From NCBI GenBank assembly GCA_964507185.1, contig CAZDOY010000003.1, positions 62,001-126,000 of the forward strand: DNA of 64,000 nt, read 5' to 3'. The translations under genes were made by a program, and so were the position numbers. This DNA is from CAVRTJ01 sp964507185 (lineage in GTDB: Bacteria; Acidobacteriota; UBA4820; DSQY01). How positions within the stretch are numbered: position 1 is the first letter of the stretch; every line of letters starts with the position of its first letter. Positions 8,198-17,225 of this stretch are shown one piece after another. Under the pieces are notes generated by a model, which was not told the DNA's origin, ran no database searches, and was given only the letters and a program-made list of their open reading frames with translations.

Positions 8198-9397
8198 CTA
8201 AGCCAGTTTATCGAGCGCCTGTTTCAGGTCCGCCAGAAGATCCTCGCCGGCCTCGCACCCGACCGAGAGGCGCACCAGTCCGTCGGTGATGCCCGCCGCG
8301 AGCCTGTCTTCCCTCTTCAGACCGGCGTGGGTCATGGAGGCGGGATGCTGGATGAGCGTCTCGACGCCGCCGAGGGACACGGCGAGCGTGGCGATCTCCA
8401 GGCTCGTCAGCAGGCGCTTGCCCGCGTCGACGCCGCCTTTTAGTTCAAAGCTGATGAGCGAACCCGGGCCTTCCATCTGCTTTGCGACGAGATCGGCCTG
8501 TTCGTGACCGGGGAGTCCGGGATAGCGGACCTCGGCAACCGCCGGATGGTCCGCGAGGAGCTTTGCGCACGATTGGGCATTGGCCTGTGCCGCCCTGACC
8601 CTCAGCGCGAGCGTTTTTACGCCCCGCAGGACCAGCCAGGACTGGTGGGGATCCATCGTCCCGCCGAGGTAGAAGAGGGCCGGACGCACCCTCTTTATGA
8701 GCTGCTCGTCCTTGAAAACGAGGATTCCCCCTACCACGTCCGAGTGGCCGTTGATGAATTTAGTCACCGAATGGAGCACGATGTCCGCCCCGAACCGGAA
8801 GGGTTTCTGCAATATCGGACTCATGAAGGTGTTGTCCACCACCAGCAGAGCCCCGTGTTCGTGGGCGATTTCAGCCGCGAGGCCGATATCGGTCACGGCC
8901 AGCGTAGGATTCCCGGGCGACTCTATGTACACCAGTTTGGTCCTGGGCGTCATGGCCGCGCGGAGATTGTCGATATGGCTCGTATCCACGAAGCTGGTCT
9001 CCACGCCGAACCGGCTGAAGTCCCTCTCCAGGATGCCCCTGCTGGGACCGTAGACCCCATCCGTACATACCACGTGGTCCCCGCTGGACAGGAGAGCGAA
9101 AAACACCGTGGAGACGGCGGCCATGCCCGTGGCGGTCGCCAGGGCGAAACTGCCCCCCTCCAGGGCGGCGACGTTGTCCTCCAGCATTCTGACCGTGGGA
9201 TTTCCCATGCGGGTGTAGATGTACCCCTTATCCCGACCGGCGAAACGATCCGCGCCCTGATCGGGCGTCCTAAACGCGAAAGTAGACGTCTGGTAGATGG
9301 GCGGAGCTACGGCGCCGAACTCGGGATCGGGTGCCTGGCCCGCGTGAATACACTGCGTTTCGGTCGCATAGTTATCCGTGGAATCGTGTCGACTCAT
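8198..9397 (-). CDS. PLP-dependent transsulfuration-family enzyme (cystathionine synthase/lyase type)
   Basis: 399 residues from the ATG at 9397, which follows a strong AGGAGGGG site; the frame is open further upstream but that part looks non-coding. It belongs to the Cys/Met metabolism PLP family: the YTRMGNPT phosphate-binding segment (about 61-68), Asp188 in VVDNTF, and the PLP lysine Lys213 in SVTKFINGHSD. The active-site Cys typical of methionine gamma-lyase (in a YGCT segment) is replaced (VYGPSRG), so a cystathionine gamma-synthase, gamma-lyase or beta-lyase role is more likely. Sequence alone does not fix the reaction. No other methionine gene is nearby. Confidence 0.85.
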   Translation of the reverse strand: MSRHDSTDNYATETQCIHAGQAPDPEFGAVAPPIYQTSTFAFRTPDQGADRFAGRDKGYIYTRMGNPTVRMLEDNVAALEGGSFALATATGMAAVSTVFFALLSSGDHVVCTDGVYGPSRGILERDFSRFGVETSFVDTSHIDNLRAAMTPRTKLVYIESPGNPTLAVTDIGLAAEIAHEHGALLVVDNTFMSPILQKPFRFGADIVLHSVTKFINGHSDVVGGILVFKDEQLIKRVRPALFYLGGTMDPHQSWLVLRGVKTLALRVRAAQANAQSCAKLLADHPAVAEVRYPGLPGHEQADLVAKQMEGPGSLISFELKGGVDAGKRLLTSLEIATLAVSLGGVETLIQHPASMTHAGLKREDRLAAGITDGLVRLSVGCEAGEDLLADLKQALDKLA

Positions 9398-9647
9398 TGT
9401 CCCCTCCTGCTCTATGGCTGCATATATTCGTTCGATCGCCGGCATCCGGGCCGTCCGAAATGGAGGCCTTCGTTCCGGGGGCGTCGCCCCTCGGACCGTT
9501 GATTGTAACGCCAAGCGCCGCGGGGCGCCAATCCCTCCCGTTTCAGCCCGCTCCCGGACGCCCACAGCCGTCGCAAGGGCGGCATCGTCCAGGCGCGACG
9601 TCGAACATTCGGAGTGGTGGCGCTGGAAACGCGGCCTGCAAGAGTTT

Positions 9648-10496
9648 TCAGTGGCCCGCCAGAACCTCGTCCACAAAGAGGCCTACCGACTCTCTGGCTC
9701 CCGGCGTCACGAGCATCCCGCCGTCGTTGTGCCCCCCGCGGAGGTGGACGAACGCCCTCGGCTCAGCCGCCGCTTCAAAGAGCGCGCGTCCGATACCGTA
9801 GGGCACGATGTCGTCGTCGTGGCTATGCATGAAGAGTTTCGGACAACGGATGCCGGGCACCTTCGAGAGCGAATCGTACCGGATTCGCAGCAGCAGCCGC
9901 GTGGGCAGCCACGGGTAGTAGTGCTTCGCCATGGCCCGGGCGCTGGAGAAGGATGATTCCACGATGAGCCCCCCCGGCTCCCGTCGGGTTGCCGCTTCTA
10001 TGGCGACCGCGCCGCCCAGCGATTCGCCGTAAAGGAGGATCCGATCGAAAGGGAAGCCCCTGGCGGCGTGGACGAACTGAACCGCTGACTCCACGTCCAG
10101 GTACGTGCCCGCCTCCGAAGGCTCTCCGGTGCTCGTGCCGTAGCCTCTGTAATCGAAGGCCAGCACGGAGAGTCCCAGTCCGTGAAAGAAGTCGATCTTG
10201 TCCAGCCGGTTCGAGATATTGCCCGCGTTGCCGTGGCACAGGACGAGCGCACCCCTGGCGTTCTCGGCGGGAACCCACCACGCTCCAAGACTCTCACCGT
10301 CCTGCGTGTGAAGACGGACGTCCTCGAAAGCCATGCCGAATGTTCCGGGCGTGGCCAGGATGCCTTTCTCCGGAAAGTAGATGTAAGATCCCTGGCTCAG
10401 AAACATGACCAGGCACACCCCCACGTAGACCAGCAGGAGCACTAAGCCCCACATGCCCACTCTCACGACAAATCCGCCCGAATCCCCGCTCCGCAT
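9648..10496 (-). CDS. Membrane-anchored alpha/beta hydrolase (BEM46/YhfR-like serine hydrolase)
   Basis: 282 residues. One N-terminal membrane helix (about residues 8-32) is followed by a FPEKG segment and an alpha/beta-hydrolase fold. The oxyanion segment is LCHGNAGNISNR, the nucleophile Ser lies in GESLGG (about residue 155), an acid is in HSHDDDIVPY and the catalytic His in GGHNDGG. This pattern matches the BEM46-like group of uncharacterised esterases/peptidases. The start follows AGGAGAT, and the gene begins 24 bases after the permease gene on the same strand. The substrate is unknown. Confidence 0.82.
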   Translation of the reverse strand: MRSGDSGGFVVRVGMWGLVLLLVYVGVCLVMFLSQGSYIYFPEKGILATPGTFGMAFEDVRLHTQDGESLGAWWVPAENARGALVLCHGNAGNISNRLDKIDFFHGLGLSVLAFDYRGYGTSTGEPSEAGTYLDVESAVQFVHAARGFPFDRILLYGESLGGAVAIEAATRREPGGLIVESSFSSARAMAKHYYPWLPTRLLLRIRYDSLSKVPGIRCPKLFMHSHDDDIVPYGIGRALFEAAAEPRAFVHLRGGHNDGGMLVTPGARESVGLFVDEVLAGH

Positions 10497-10520
10497 CGCC
10501 TATCTCCTGCCTCCCTTTTC

Positions 10521-12212
10521 TCAGGCGGGTTCCAGGCGCTTCAGTCTCCATCCGGCTGACAGGAAGCTCGCGAGAATGATCAACAGGCTCAACCCCCCGA
10601 CATCCAGAGAGGCCATCGTGTAGTCGGCCCCGGGGCCGCGGCCGAGGAGATGCGCATAATAATGGTATACGGGTCTGGCCGACAAAACGATCACGATTCC
10701 CACGTAGATGAGCGAAAGAAACATGTAGGTCAATCCCCACGCGCTCATGACGGCCTTGGCCGGGTTCTTTGCGTCGAACACCGGGTCGACGGCGCCCATG
10801 CACAGCGCCAGGGCCGCGAGGGCGAGCGACGAGGCCACGGCAAGGAACACCGTGTATGCCAGCGCGGCTCCGGACACGCCGAGGAAACGGTTCGATCCGT
10901 AGAGCGTCAGCGATGCGAGGAGAGCCAGCGGGATGGCGGTAAAGAGGTACTTGGCCCACAGGTAGGACCACACATCCATGGGCAGAACCCGCGTGGCGAA
11001 ATACGCCTTCCCTTCCGAACCCACCGCCGTGAAGGCGAACCGGCCCGCCACCGAAGCGACGATCAGGCCCAGCGTGGCGAGGTTCCAGTAAGCGACGGCT
11101 ACGCGAAAGATGGCCATCTGGGTCGGCATGTAGCGCACGTTGAAAAGATAGATGACCACCAGCGCCCCCAGAATGATGAGCTGACCCCATTGGGTCGGGT
11201 CCCTGAAAAAGAGCAGTGCGTCCCTCTTGATCAGGGCCTTGCTCTTTTTCCCTGCGGGCGCCGTCGCCACGACCGCCCCCAGCAACCAGGCGCCCGGGCG
11301 GAAACGGCTCCCGCCCCGCTTCACGTTCGCCTGCTCCTGGGACCTTGTGTACCCCCGCCAGTGGAGGAGCTTGAGCAAAACGCCGAGGGCCATAAGGCCC
11401 ACGCCGCAGAGCACCGCCAGTCGCTCCAGCGACGACAGGGCGGCAGGCCACTGCCCGGCGGCACCTTTAACGACCACATCGGCGAGCCACGTCGAGGGCA
11501 GGAGCGATTCGCTCGGTAGGTGGATCGACTTGAGGACGTCCAGCACCTGCATGGACGAGGTGGGATTGATGAGCGCCTCCGGCCTGGCCAGCCGGAACAA
11601 GACAACCAGCAGGCAGAGCATGACGAGCGTTAGCACCGTCAAGAGCTGGTGCAGTCTTCGCGCCGGGAAGAACCTGGCCAGAACGACGGTGACGCCAACC
11701 CCCCAGCTCAGGGGGATGATCAGGTAGAGGAGGAGTCCCAGGATACCCACGGCCAGGGTTCCCGCGTTCCTCGGGTAGAGGCTCCAGAAGGCCACCACTA
11801 CGGGCATCAGGAGAAGGGCGACCATGTAGCCCGCGTTGACCGCGGCCTCCGCAGACCTGTAGCCTCGGAGGTACCCGCGGCTCACGGGAAGAGAAAGGAG
11901 TAAGTTAAGGTCCTCGTCCAGGTACAGGTACGAAAGGGCGCTGACGGACGCCGAAAAGAGCAGGAGCGTAAAGGTGGTGAGCAGCACGAGGCCCATCAGC
12001 TTCGCGGCTACGGCCACGAGAAGGACCTTCGGTATGTCCGGGTTGTCCAGAAGGTTGGCGAAGATCCTGTGGAAGAAGAAGTAGTCCCCCAAAAGAAATA
12101 ACGCGCCCAGTACCAGCAGGAGCGCGACGAAGGCCAGACGCGTAAGCCGCGGCGGCCAGAACCTGTGCCACGTCGTCCTCCACCTGATGCGCGGCAGAAT
12201 GAAAACTCCCAT
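10521..12212 (-). CDS. Multi-spanning ABC-2-like exporter permease without adjacent ATPase
   Basis: 563 residues from the ATG at 12212 (GGAG upstream); an ATG at 12239 in frame is also possible. At least ten hydrophobic segments are seen, arranged as two sets of membrane helices separated by a hydrophilic loop (about 290-350). The features SYLYLDEDLNLLLSLPVSRG and KRDALLFFRDPTQWGQL resemble large putative ABC exporter membrane subunits. Such proteins normally pair with an ATP-binding subunit, but neither neighbour encodes one; upstream is pcm and downstream a hydrolase. Substrate unknown. Confidence 0.7.
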   Translation of the reverse strand: MGVFILPRIRWRTTWHRFWPPRLTRLAFVALLLVLGALFLLGDYFFFHRIFANLLDNPDIPKVLLVAVAAKLMGLVLLTTFTLLLFSASVSALSYLYLDEDLNLLLSLPVSRGYLRGYRSAEAAVNAGYMVALLLMPVVVAFWSLYPRNAGTLAVGILGLLLYLIIPLSWGVGVTVVLARFFPARRLHQLLTVLTLVMLCLLVVLFRLARPEALINPTSSMQVLDVLKSIHLPSESLLPSTWLADVVVKGAAGQWPAALSSLERLAVLCGVGLMALGVLLKLLHWRGYTRSQEQANVKRGGSRFRPGAWLLGAVVATAPAGKKSKALIKRDALLFFRDPTQWGQLIILGALVVIYLFNVRYMPTQMAIFRVAVAYWNLATLGLIVASVAGRFAFTAVGSEGKAYFATRVLPMDVWSYLWAKYLFTAIPLALLASLTLYGSNRFLGVSGAALAYTVFLAVASSLALAALALCMGAVDPVFDAKNPAKAVMSAWGLTYMFLSLIYVGIVIVLSARPVYHYYAHLLGRGPGADYTMASLDVGGLSLLIILASFLSAGWRLKRLEPA

Positions 12213-12268
12213 TTCGACTCCGATCCTGCAAACGGCCATGGCTTCATATCCGCCAACGGGCCGGGGCC

Positions 12269-12907
12269 TCAACGACCGTAGCGCCCCAGAAGCGGAACAA
12301 ACACGCACCTGTCCAGGGATTCCGTCTCCACCCGTCCTCGCGCGCCGCGGCGGCAGCGCAGAAGTACCTGCCCCACACCCTCGTTTACGGGCGCCAGCAG
12401 GAGCCCCCCTTCCACGAGTTGATTCAGGAGGGGTTCGGGCACCGAGGGGCAAGCGGCAGAAACCACTATCCTGTCAAAAGGCGCCTCCTCCGGCCAACCC
12501 AGTCCCCCGTCGCCGAAGCGACAGGGAATCCCAGGGAATCCGGCCGCTTGGAGGTTCCCCCGCATGATGCTCTCCAGCTCATTGTGCCACTCCACTCCGA
12601 ATGGCTCTGCGGACATGGCCTTAAGAAGGGCCAGGGCATAGCCGGAACCCGACCCCACTTCCAACACCCGCATTCCCGGCCTGACGTGCAGATACTCCAG
12701 CATGATGGCCACCATGTAAGGCTGGCTGATGGTCTGTCCCGCCGGGATAGGAACCGGATGATCTCCATATGCGCGGGCCGTAAAGCGCCCCGGGACAAAG
12801 AACGCGCGATCGACCGCAAGGAAGGCCCGGAGCACGCGCCTCGAACGTATGCCGCGGCCGTAAATCTGGCGCCTTACCATCCCCCGGTTCTCCGGTGAAG
12901 TCCTCAT
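12269..12907 (-). CDS. pcm: Protein-L-isoaspartate O-methyltransferase
   Basis: 212 residues. It uses S-adenosylmethionine to methylate isoaspartyl residues so that damaged proteins can be repaired. Motifs: GQTISQPYMVAIMLEYL (substrate and SAM side), the SAM-binding loop VLEVGSGSGYALALL, and FDRIVVSAACPSVPEPLLNQL near the end of the Rossmann fold. The ATG at 12907 overlaps the MFS stop as ATGA and follows GGAGG, so the pair is translationally coupled. Length is normal for the family. Confidence 0.92.
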   Translation of the reverse strand: MRTSPENRGMVRRQIYGRGIRSRRVLRAFLAVDRAFFVPGRFTARAYGDHPVPIPAGQTISQPYMVAIMLEYLHVRPGMRVLEVGSGSGYALALLKAMSAEPFGVEWHNELESIMRGNLQAAGFPGIPCRFGDGGLGWPEEAPFDRIVVSAACPSVPEPLLNQLVEGGLLLAPVNEGVGQVLLRCRRGARGRVETESLDRCVFVPLLGRYGR

Positions 12908-14091
12908 CGCAAAGACCTCCTGCGCCTCCGGGCTTCGATCTGGGCCATAAAAAGGAACCCGGCGAGGACCGCCAGACAGGCATCGAGCCCGAAGGCCGGA
13001 CCGGGCCCGAGCCGGTCCCACATGAAACCCATCAGGAGTGAGGCCGGCAGCAGCGCAACGCCCCTGACCGCATTATACAACCCCAGCCCCGAACCCATGA
13101 GCCCGGGCGTGACCAGGTTGCTCACGTACGCCTTCTTGACCCCCTCCTCTACCGCCTGGAATGGCCCGTAGAGAACGAATAACACGAGGACTCCCCACCG
13201 GCTGGATACGAAAGCGAACCCGAGGTACAACGCGCCGTAATAAAAGAAGGATAGAAGGGTGATCCTCCGCCTGCCCCACGCGTCGGCGAATGCCCCGATA
13301 GGCCCGGCAACGGCGGCGTAGAAGAGGTTGAAAACAGTGTAGACGACGGCGACCTGGGCGACCGAAAAGCCGACGGACCTCGCCTTCAGAATAAGGAACG
13401 CATCGGAGGAGTTGGCCACGGTGAACAGCGCCGTAACCCACAGGAAGCCCTTGAAAGGTCCTCCGATCTTGAATGCGGACCGCAGGGAGGGCGCCGGAGC
13501 ATCCGCCGGACGTTCGGGAATACGGTCGCGGATCAGGGAAATGAGGAGGCAGGCCACGACACCGGGGATGATGCTGAACCAGAACACGGTCCTTATGCCG
13601 AACCCAAACCCCCCCAGCATCGTCGCCGCCAGGGCGGGGCCGAGGGCCGCACCGGCCGTGTCGAGAGCCCTGTGAACGCCGAATGCCCTGCCCCGCATCT
13701 CCGCCCGGGTCCCGTCGGCAATCACAGCGTCCCGGGGGGCGGTGCGAACCCCCTTCCCTACCCGATCGACGAAGCGTGCGGAGAAGACGGTCTCCCACGT
13801 GCCGGCGGCCGCAATGAGCGGCCGCGCGAGCAGTGAGAGGCCATAGCCCACGAACATGGGAATCCTGCGCGTGCGGAAGCGGTCAGAAAGCACCCCCGAA
13901 AAGACTTTGAGGATGCTCGCCGTCGCCTCGGCCACGCCCTCGATGAGCCCCAGGGATACACGTGAAGCGCCGAGAACGCCGGTGATGAACACTGGCAGTA
14001 GCGGATAGACCATCTCCGATGAAATGTCGTTGAACAGGCTCACCGCCCCTGTTACCCAGACGTTTCGAGGCAGCCGATCTCTTCGTGACAT
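12904..14091 (-). CDS. Major facilitator superfamily transporter
   Basis: 395 residues with about twelve hydrophobic segments. The loop between helices 2 and 3 holds the MFS motif A variant GVLSDRFRTRR, and the DRVGKGVRTAPRDAVIAD segment marks a bacterial subfamily of MFS proteins of unknown substrate. It sits in the inner membrane. It is first in a minus-strand run with pcm (ATGA overlap), the exporter permease and the hydrolase. Function beyond transport cannot be assigned. Confidence 0.85.
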   Translation of the reverse strand: MSRRDRLPRNVWVTGAVSLFNDISSEMVYPLLPVFITGVLGASRVSLGLIEGVAEATASILKVFSGVLSDRFRTRRIPMFVGYGLSLLARPLIAAAGTWETVFSARFVDRVGKGVRTAPRDAVIADGTRAEMRGRAFGVHRALDTAGAALGPALAATMLGGFGFGIRTVFWFSIIPGVVACLLISLIRDRIPERPADAPAPSLRSAFKIGGPFKGFLWVTALFTVANSSDAFLILKARSVGFSVAQVAVVYTVFNLFYAAVAGPIGAFADAWGRRRITLLSFFYYGALYLGFAFVSSRWGVLVLFVLYGPFQAVEEGVKKAYVSNLVTPGLMGSGLGLYNAVRGVALLPASLLMGFMWDRLGPGPAFGLDACLAVLAGFLFMAQIEARRRRRSLR

Positions 14092-14242
14092 GAGATCATC
14101 ATAGCCTCGCGTCGACAGGGCATCAATATGAACGGCGGGCTGCGACTCCTCAACCGGGCGCCCCCGGCCCGGCGGACGGGCGCGGCCGACTTTTCAACGC
14201 CTGCAGTTTCCTGTTAATCTCTTGCCGGGAGGGTCGAACACC

Positions 14243-15256
14243 ATGAGCCTGCTTGATGAAATCCGGGCGCGGGCCGCCCGTCGAAGACAGCGGATCGTCC
14301 TTCCGGAGTCCGGCGACGAGCGGACGCTTCAGGCCATTCCCCTGATTCAGGCGGCCGGCTCGGCCGAAGTGGTCCTGGTAGGCGAACCCGACGCCGTCGG
14401 GACAAAGGCGCACGCGCTCGGGGTCTCGCTGGCCGGGATCGAGATCCTGGATCCAGAGGACGCGCAGTTCGCCCCACAGGCGACCCGGATCTACCTGGAG
14501 CGGACGCGTAGCCGCGGCGTGACGGAACACGAAGCCAGGGCGATCACCGCCCAGCGGCTGTACGCCGGATGCCTCCTGGTGGCCATGGGGCGGGCCGACG
14601 GCGTCGTCTCGGGCGCCACGCACACCACAGCCGACTCCGTCAGGGCCTACCTTCGCTGTTTCGGCCCCGCGGCCGGAATCCGGACGGTTTCCTCCTTTTT
14701 TCTCATGGTCACGCCAAAAACGGAGTACGGAGAGAACGGCGTTTTCGTCTATTCGGACTGCGGCATCGTGCCCTGTCCCGACAGCGCACAGCTCGCCGAG
14801 ATAGCCCTCTGCGCGGCGGAGTCGTTCCGCACGCTCGTGCAGAGCGAGCCGAAGGTGGCCTTCCTGTCGTTCTCCACCAAGGGCTCGGCCAGGGACGCCA
14901 GCGTGGAGAAGGTTGTGCGCGCCCTCGAAACCTTCCGGGTGAGGGCCCCGCACATAGCCGCTGATGGGGAACTGCAAGGAGACGCGGCCCTCGTCCCCAG
15001 GGTCGGCGCCTCGAAGGCCCCCGGCAGTCCTGTCGCCGGGCAGGCCAACGTCCTGATCTTTCCCAACCTGGACGCCGGGAACATAGCCTACAAGCTGACC
15101 GAGCGCCTGGCTTCGGCCGTGGCCCTCGGCCCCATTCTTCAGGGACTGAGCACGGCCGCCAACGACCTGAGCCGCGGCTGTTCGGCCCAGGATATCGCCG
15201 ATGTCGTCGCCATAACGGCGGTACAGGCCCAGGCGTTGAAATCAGTTGGATCCTGA
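14243..15256 (+). CDS. pta: Phosphate acetyltransferase
   Basis: 337 residues, the size of short (class I) Pta enzymes, which interconvert acetyl-CoA and acetyl phosphate. Signature segments: IVLPESGDERTLQA at the start, ADGVVSGATHTTADSVRAYLR, SSFFLM, FSTKGSA, VAGQANVLIFPNLDAGNIAYKL and GPILQGL. The ATG at 14243 follows GGGAGGG with 9-base spacing and is preferred to an in-frame start 21 bases upstream. No acetate kinase gene is present in the window. Enzymes of this family can also be phosphate butyryltransferases, but the motifs fit Pta better. Confidence 0.92.
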   Translation: MSLLDEIRARAARRRQRIVLPESGDERTLQAIPLIQAAGSAEVVLVGEPDAVGTKAHALGVSLAGIEILDPEDAQFAPQATRIYLERTRSRGVTEHEARAITAQRLYAGCLLVAMGRADGVVSGATHTTADSVRAYLRCFGPAAGIRTVSSFFLMVTPKTEYGENGVFVYSDCGIVPCPDSAQLAEIALCAAESFRTLVQSEPKVAFLSFSTKGSARDASVEKVVRALETFRVRAPHIAADGELQGDAALVPRVGASKAPGSPVAGQANVLIFPNLDAGNIAYKLTERLASAVALGPILQGLSTAANDLSRGCSAQDIADVVAITAVQAQALKSVGS

Positions 15257-15260
15257 CACC

Positions 15261-16004
15261 ATGGATCGAGAACACCCACGAGCAGCGACGGCGCCTCTAG
15301 CGCGCGAAGAAAGCGGGGCCGAGTCCGCGTTCGGCGCCGGGCCCCAGGCATCGGTTCTTATCCCGGCTTACAACTGCGGCAGGCATATCGGGCCGGTTGT
15401 GGAAGGACTCAATCGATTAAACCTGGATGTCTGGGTGGTAAGCGACGGCTCATCGGACGATACGCCGAAGGTCGCCGCCGCCCTGGGCGCGCGGGTCCTT
15501 CGGAGGCCTGTCCGGTCCGGAAAGGGCGCAGCCATCCGCTACGGACTGGAACACCTGTTCGAGGAACGCAAACCCGACTGGGTCCTTTTCATGGACGGAG
15601 ACGGTCAGCACAGACCGGAAGAAGCCTGCCGGTTCCTTTCCGCCATGGACGGCCCCTTCGATCTCCTACTGGGGACCCGCATGATGGATGCCGAAGCTTT
15701 TCCGCCTCACCGGCTCAAGGCTAACTGCTACGGAAGCCTGATTCTCAAATGGATGACCGGCCAGCCCGTTCCGGATACCCAGTGCGGGTTCAGGGCCTTC
15801 CGTTCCGAGCTTCTCTGCAGGATGCGGCTCGAATCCCATGGATTCGAAATAGAAACGGAGATGCTCATGAAGGCCCTGGGGTTGGACGCTCGGTGGCAAG
15901 CCCTCCCCGTGAGCGCCGTCTACGACGGCCAGGGCAGCCACTACCGTCCAGTGGCTGATACATTTACGATCTGCATGGCGGCCCTCAGGTATGTCCGCGG
16001 ATAA
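15261..16004 (+). CDS. Family 2 glycosyltransferase (dolichyl-phosphate mannosyltransferase-like)
   Basis: 247 residues, soluble or peripherally attached, with a GT-A fold. The nucleotide-binding start ASVLIPAYNCG (about 30-40), VVSDGSSDDT and the metal-binding MDGDGQH are intact, followed by FDLLLGTRMM and the acceptor-side DTQCGFRAFR. It likely transfers a sugar from a nucleotide- or lipid-linked donor to a membrane lipid or glycan. The ATG at 15261 lies 4 bases after the pta stop; a TTG at 15246 inside pta is possible. The 3' end overlaps the acyltransferase gene by 14 bases, consistent with a cell-envelope role. Confidence 0.85.
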   Translation: MDREHPRAATAPLAREESGAESAFGAGPQASVLIPAYNCGRHIGPVVEGLNRLNLDVWVVSDGSSDDTPKVAAALGARVLRRPVRSGKGAAIRYGLEHLFEERKPDWVLFMDGDGQHRPEEACRFLSAMDGPFDLLLGTRMMDAEAFPPHRLKANCYGSLILKWMTGQPVPDTQCGFRAFRSELLCRMRLESHGFEIETEMLMKALGLDARWQALPVSAVYDGQGSHYRPVADTFTICMAALRYVRG

Positions 16005-16881
16005 GGTGTACTCGGACTGGAACGTCAACGCCTTCAACAGGGCGTGGGTGTTCAGCCTGGCCGACCGGGGCTGCAGGCTTCTTCCGCGGAAGGTGCTCTA
16101 CACCGTGGCCGACAGTCTCATGGACTGGTACCAGGGTCGTAGCCCTGCGACTCTTGCCGACGTGGCCGATAACGTCGCCCGCGCTTTTCCGGCTCTCCCT
16201 GCCGCAAAGGTCCAGGCCCTGGCATCCGGCACTTTCAGGAACTACGCCCGGGGCGTCGTGGACTATCTCAGGGCGTCCTTCGATCCGCCGGTCATCCGCC
16301 CTGCGGAGGGCGCGGCGTCGAGATTCGCGTCCATCCGGGGCGGTCGCATCATCGTTACGGCCCACATGGGCAACTGGGAGGTGGGCGGGGCGGCCCTCGG
16401 CCCGTCCGAGGGACCCCAGGTGATGGTCGGTTTTCCGGAGAGGGACCCGGCCCTCGAAGCCTACAGGCGCGGCAGGCGCGAAGCGAATGGACAATCGAGT
16501 GTGGGCTCGGGCGGTGAGGGCATGGGGATACTCTTCAGGCTCAGGAATGTCCTGGAGGAGGGCGGCAGCGTGATCGTCCTCGCGGACCGTTCGGTGGGAA
16601 AGGACGGCGTGGAGGTCATCTTTCGCGGACGGCGGGCCAGGTTCCTCAAGAGCCCGGCCCTTTTCTCATCCCTGACGGGTGTCCCGCTGGTCCCCGTCGC
16701 GATTATGGCCGACTCGCCCGGTGTCTATACTGCCCATGTCGGCGACCCCGTTTCGGCCGGCTCGGATGATGCCGCCATTCGAGCCGCCATGCAGAGCACC
16801 GCCGATTTCTTCGGCGGAATTCTGGAGCGATACCCCGATCAGTGGTACAATTTCTTCAGGTATTGGAGGGAGGGCCTATGA
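15991..16881 (+). CDS. LpxL/HtrB-family lipid acyltransferase
   Basis: 296 residues. It belongs to the lipid A biosynthesis lauroyl/myristoyl acyltransferase family, inner-membrane enzymes that add a secondary acyl chain. The catalytic HX4E motif is present as HMGNWE (about residue 126), followed by the LADRSVGKDGVEVIFRG segment and FFRYWREGL at the C-terminus. The ATG lies inside the preceding glycosyltransferase gene (14-base overlap), and the stop overlaps the STAS start as ATGA. The substrate may be lipid A or another lipid; the neighbour gene suggests a glycolipid. Confidence 0.85.
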   Translation: MSADKVYSDWNVNAFNRAWVFSLADRGCRLLPRKVLYTVADSLMDWYQGRSPATLADVADNVARAFPALPAAKVQALASGTFRNYARGVVDYLRASFDPPVIRPAEGAASRFASIRGGRIIVTAHMGNWEVGGAALGPSEGPQVMVGFPERDPALEAYRRGRREANGQSSVGSGGEGMGILFRLRNVLEEGGSVIVLADRSVGKDGVEVIFRGRRARFLKSPALFSSLTGVPLVPVAIMADSPGVYTAHVGDPVSAGSDDAAIRAAMQSTADFFGGILERYPDQWYNFFRYWREGL

Positions 16882-17225
16882 CTAATCTGGAAATCACCTC
16901 CGAGCCCAAGGGCGATAGGTGGGTCATTCACCTCAAGGGTTTCCTGGACGCCCACAGCCAGGAACTCTTCGGAGATGCCGTTCGCGAACACATCCAGAAG
17001 GGCCACTTCAAGCTCGTCCTCGACTTCAGCGAGCTGATCTACATAGGCTCTTCCGGCATCGAGGTCATTCTATCCAACATCCAACCCATCAGGGACAAGG
17101 GCGGAGATATGGTCCTTTGCGGCATGTCGCCGAAGATATTCAAGGTATTCGACCTGTTGGGATTGCCGGCGTTCTTCAGCATAAGCGACTCCGTCGAAGA
17201 GGCCCTCAGCGCCGCTCATGGCTGA
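16878..17225 (+). CDS. Stand-alone STAS-domain protein (anti-sigma factor antagonist-like)
   Basis: 115 residues, one STAS domain. The hallmark loop reads IYIGSSGIEVI: the Ser that is phosphorylated in SpoIIAA/RsbV is kept, but the usual Asp before it is Gly. Such proteins work in partner-switching circuits with an anti-sigma kinase, or in lipid transport (MlaB type). No kinase, phosphatase or sigma factor is adjacent. The ATG overlaps the acyltransferase stop (ATGA), and its own stop lies inside the next gene by 8 bases, so it is embedded in an envelope-related operon. Confidence 0.85.
   Translation: MTNLEITSEPKGDRWVIHLKGFLDAHSQELFGDAVREHIQKGHFKLVLDFSELIYIGSSGIEVILSNIQPIRDKGGDMVLCGMSPKIFKVFDLLGLPAFFSISDSVEEALSAAHG

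Noticed and set aside
8198..9397. Methionine gamma-lyase assignment
   Set aside because: The active-site Cys characteristic of that enzyme is absent (VYGPSR), so only the wider transsulfuration family is claimed.
9398..9647. SAM-type riboswitch upstream of the PLP enzyme gene
   Set aside because: The 250-base region has a small GC hairpin (GGGGC-GTC-GCCCC near 9477-9489), but none of the conserved core of SAM riboswitches could be seen.
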